Assembly (NCBI GenBank): GCA_044221555.1
Contig: JBGAOY010000031.1
Location: 1-48,964 of the forward strand
Source of the DNA: JAEUJM01 sp044221555
Lineage (GTDB): Bacteria > Actinomycetota > Acidimicrobiia > Acidimicrobiales > DATDAH01
DNA length: 48,964 nucleotides
Direction: 5' to 3'
Under the pieces are notes generated by a model. The model made no database searches. It was given only the letters and a program-made list of their open reading frames with translations, and was not told the DNA's origin. The position numbers and the translations under genes are program-made. How positions within the stretch are numbered: the stretch's first letter is position 1; every line of letters begins with the position of its first letter. Of the stretch, positions 46,940-48,964 are shown piece by piece.

Positions 46940-48166
46940 TCAGCCGTGAAGCGACGGGTCCCACTGAGCTTCTTTCACTGGAAGTGCGCGGAACGGCCCC
47001 TCGCCCGGCTGTGGCTGCCTTAGGTTGTCGGCGGCGGGCTTCCATGAAGCACCTGGCTTCGGCGTGCCGCGCAATCGTTCCACTCCCATCACAATCGGCT
47101 TGGTTCGGCCCGGGTTCGCAGCCTCGATAGCAGCCACCTCGTTCCGCACGAAGCTCTCCCAGTCGCTGTCGAGGTTCACCGGTACGGCCTCGATGGTCTC
47201 TGGCCGTTCTCCGTCGAGCAGAAGCCACGTCCAGCTTCCGTCGAGTTCAACGCGCAGGAACATGACGGCTGCCGGTGGTGTCTCCGGCCAGAGTTCGTGA
47301 TCGACCTGCACGCAGGCCGCCTCGTGGACTTCCAGGGCATCTGGGGTGAGCAGGCTGAGGGCGTCGTCTACCGGCTGACAGGCTCCCGGACCAACAGCAG
47401 CGCGCACTTCATCGACGATGAGTCGGAAGTGGCGGAGTCCCGTCTGCAGCGCGTAGGGGCACATGTCGACGGCGGGGCCGGTGCGAACCACCTGATGACC
47501 GTCGATCTCGCGGCGTTGCCCAAGATCGCCGCCAGCCGAGCCGTGGATCATGGCCGACATGAGGCGGTATCCGTCATAGTCGCCAGCCAGGCCGACCGCC
47601 GTGGCTCGATCGCGAAGCGATGCTTGGGTCCACGAGCGTTGAAAGCCGGATCCGTACTTCTTAATCGCAGCGCGTGCTGCTGGTCGGACTCGGCGCTCCA
47701 ACTTCTTGCGAGCGTGTCGCACACGCTTTCGGTCGTGACCAGTGAACTGATCCTCGGTGGGCGTGTTCAGGTCGAGGTCCAGAAGCTCGCCGATCGCTGC
47801 GTGCTCGCAGTAGCGCTCAGCCTCTGCTCCTGACGCCGTGGTCCAGCGAAGGTTGACCAGATGCTCGAAGAGCGTGCGAGCCGATCGCACGGCTGGCCTT
47901 CCCCGGCCGCTCATGGCCTCGTAGAACAGGTCCAGGAAGTCGTTGGTGGCCTGGTTGACGATTCTGCTCCTAGCAAGCTGTTGCGGATCGTCTAGATCTG
48001 AGCCTGAGGTAACCGCAGCCACGAACGGGCGCGTTCCAGTCGTGAAGTCGGCTTGGAACTGGAGGATCGGCGGGAAGCGGCCAGCGATGTGGTCGGCAAG
48101 CCAATCATGGAGTTCAAAAAGCTCGCCTCGCCTGCGCTCATCCGTGGCACTGCTCGGGGAGGCCAT
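46940..48166 (-). CDS. DUF5677-like protein of unknown function
   Basis: The protein has 408 residues, soluble, no signal peptide. The N-terminal 250 residues look helical, with RSARTLFEHLVNLRWTTASG, LMSAMIHGSAGGDLGQRR and KKLERRVRPAARAAIKKYGS. The pairing of an SxRxLFEhLVNL helix with a later IHGS segment resembles the DUF5677 family, whose role is unknown and which is often found in variable genome regions. The last 130 residues (AAVMFLRVELDGSWTWLLLD, VPVNLDSDWESFVRNEVAAI) form a separate alpha/beta part. The less GC-rich composition and the adjacent IS element point to horizontal transfer. A defence role is possible but unsupported. Confidence 0.65.
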   Translation of the reverse strand: MASPSSATDERRRGELFELHDWLADHIAGRFPPILQFQADFTTGTRPFVAAVTSGSDLDDPQQLARSRIVNQATNDFLDLFYEAMSGRGRPAVRSARTLFEHLVNLRWTTASGAEAERYCEHAAIGELLDLDLNTPTEDQFTGHDRKRVRHARKKLERRVRPAARAAIKKYGSGFQRSWTQASLRDRATAVGLAGDYDGYRLMSAMIHGSAGGDLGQRREIDGHQVVRTGPAVDMCPYALQTGLRHFRLIVDEVRAAVGPGACQPVDDALSLLTPDALEVHEAACVQVDHELWPETPPAAVMFLRVELDGSWTWLLLDGERPETIEAVPVNLDSDWESFVRNEVAAIEAANPGRTKPIVMGVERLRGTPKPGASWKPAADNLRQPQPGEGPFRALPVKEAQWDPSLHG

Positions 48167-48167
48167 A

Positions 48168-48204
48168 CCCGATTGTGGCCTAGGACACTGTTGAAGAAAT
48201 CGGG
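48168..48204. other. Inverted repeat at the island/IS junction
   Basis: CCCGATT (48168-48174) and AATCGGG (48198-48204) face each other across 23 nt that include the palindrome CCTAGG (48179-48184) and TGTTGAAGAAAT. The left end of the IS element probably lies within this segment, but with only one end in the window the true terminal inverted repeat cannot be fixed. Confidence 0.35.
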
Positions 48205-48964
48205 TGGAGGTGCTCGCGTTCTGGGCTGAGGCGCGGGAGAATTCGGGGATGCAAGGTAGGAGCGACCCGAACGCCGAGTTGTTGGACGCGGCGGCGTTGT
48301 GCCGCCATCTGGTTCCTGACGACTCGGTCCACGCGTTCCTGGCCGATCACCGACGGGACCTGTTTCCCGACGAGATGTTCGCTGATCTGTTCCCGTCGGG
48401 TCGGGGCCGCCCGTCAGTGCCGGCTGATGTGGTGGCGACGGTGATGGTGTTGCAGTCACTCGAGGGGCTGTCGGACCGTGACGCGGCGTCGGCGTTGCGG
48501 ACCAACATCGCGTGGAAGGTCGCGACGGGCCTGGCGCTCGACGACGCCGGGATCCACTACTCGGTGCTCACCTATTGGCGGGCCCGGCTCCGCGACTCCG
48601 ACCAGCCCGAGCGGGTCTTCGACGCGGTCCGCGCGGTGATCGCCCAGACCGGGGTGCTGGCCGGGCGCCGCCGGCGGGCGTTGGACTCGACGTTGTTGGA
48701 CGACGCGGTCGCGACCCAAGACACCGTGACTCAGTTGGTGTCCGCGATCCGCCGGGTCCGTCGCCTGGTCCCCGACGCGGCCGCGGTGACGGTGTCGGCT
48801 CACGATTACGACGCGTCGGGCAAACCGGTGTGCGCGTGGGACGACCCCGACGCCAAAGCCGCTCTGGTGTCGGGGCTGGTCAATGACGCCGTCGCGATCA
48901 TCGACGCCCTCGACGGGCACACCCTCGACGAGACCCAAGCGGACGCGGTGGGCCTGCTGGCCCT
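48185..48964 (+). mobile_element. IS1182-like insertion sequence, left part
   Basis: Defined by the transposase gene and the non-coding leader from about 48185. The right end lies beyond the window. Its position at the edge, like the HNH fragment at the other edge, is consistent with a contig ended by a multicopy repeat. The left boundary is approximate. Confidence 0.65.
48249..48964 (+). CDS. IS1182-like transposase, N-terminal part (cut by window edge)
   Basis: An open frame from ATG 48249 runs to the end of the window without a stop, giving 238 residues. The N-terminal DUF772-type domain is clear: FLADHRRDLFPDEMFADLFP, GRGRPSVPADVVATVMVLQS, GLSDRDAASALRTNIAWKVA, TGLALDDAGIHYSVLTYWRA. Then RRALDSTLLDDAVATQDTVT carries the first Asp-containing block of the DDE transposase fold. 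The rest of the catalytic domain is outside the window. Initiation at an upstream GTG is possible. The gene is intact as far as it can be seen. Confidence 0.85.
   Translation, partial: MQGRSDPNAELLDAAALCRHLVPDDSVHAFLADHRRDLFPDEMFADLFPSGRGRPSVPADVVATVMVLQSLEGLSDRDAASALRTNIAWKVATGLALDDAGIHYSVLTYWRARLRDSDQPERVFDAVRAVIAQTGVLAGRRRRALDSTLLDDAVATQDTVTQLVSAIRRVRRLVPDAAAVTVSAHDYDASGKPVCAWDDPDAKAALVSGLVNDAVAIIDALDGHTLDETQADAVGLLA

Noticed and set aside
46284..48166. Two unknown genes as a toxin-antitoxin or phage-defence pair
   Set aside because: Neither protein shows a nuclease, kinase, NTPase or antitoxin motif. Adjacency to an IS element alone does not support a defence role, so it is listed only as a segment to examine.
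48456..48938. Frames on both strands near the right end
   Set aside because: They are shadows of the transposase, whose frame is open from 48249 to the window end and carries clear family motifs.

Overview
The window is high-GC DNA (about 70% by eye) from an actinobacterium. The evidence is a phosphatidylinositol mannoside cluster (pgsA, patA, pimA), a mycobacterial-like gene order, many GTG starts, and several genes with no Shine-Dalgarno sequence whose start codon lies 6 nt after a TANNNT hexamer (leaderless promoters). The style of the accessory genes would fit the class Acidimicrobiia, but that placement is inference. Both ends cut through repeat-type genes (a DUF222/HNH endonuclease tail on the left, an IS1182-like transposase on the right), so this may be a whole scaffold that broke at repeats.

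Layout. 1-1.4 kb: the HNH gene tail and a 1.1 kb gene-free stretch with degenerate repeats. 1.4-11.3 kb, minus strand: prepilin peptidase, DUF4388 protein, aroE-mltG-ruvX-alaS, two small membrane/coiled-coil proteins, and rarA. 11.4-12.2 kb: a plus-strand unknown protein that converges on aspS across a large nested hairpin. 12.2-18.4 kb: aspS, a secreted GH5 glycosidase translationally coupled to rel, and apt. 18.5-28.8 kb: secF, secD (containing a 97-N assembly gap), yajC, tgt, queA, an M20 amidohydrolase, a GCS2 ligase, and ruvB-ruvA-ruvC. 28.8-33.6 kb, plus strand: an ABC-2 exporter pair, an LPXTG-type surface protein and an FHA-GAF-class III cyclase. 33.7-41.7 kb, minus strand: yebC-pdxT-pdxS, DUF3048-htpX-lemA, and pimA-patA-pgsA. 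41.9-45.9 kb, plus strand: an EF-G-like GTPase, a small unknown, an AraC regulator and a VOC protein. 45.9-49 kb: a broken, visibly less GC-rich segment with two unknown genes beside the IS element.

The minus-strand housekeeping genes appear collinear, from memory, with Mycobacterium tuberculosis Rv2551c-Rv2612c (aroE, mltG, ruvX, alaS, rarA, aspS, relA, apt, secFD-yajC, ruvBAC, yebC, pdxTS, pimA, patA, pgsA). Against that backbone the GH5 gene, the queA/tgt/M20/GCS2 group, the 28.8-33.6 kb block and the right end stand out as lineage-specific.

The most notable points are: (i) a series of leaderless promoters with near-constant geometry; (ii) a 42-bp intergenic element present twice inside operons, just upstream of start codons; (iii) a large nested hairpin at a convergent gene junction; (iv) evidence that the N-run inside secD hides little or no real sequence; (v) a Thr/Ser-rich insertion in SecD; (vi) an unusually spaced LPXTG sorting signal; and (vii) an Arg-to-Lys change in the CDP-alcohol phosphotransferase motif of PgsA. 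I found no CRISPR array, no complete tRNA or rRNA gene, and no clear new defence system.
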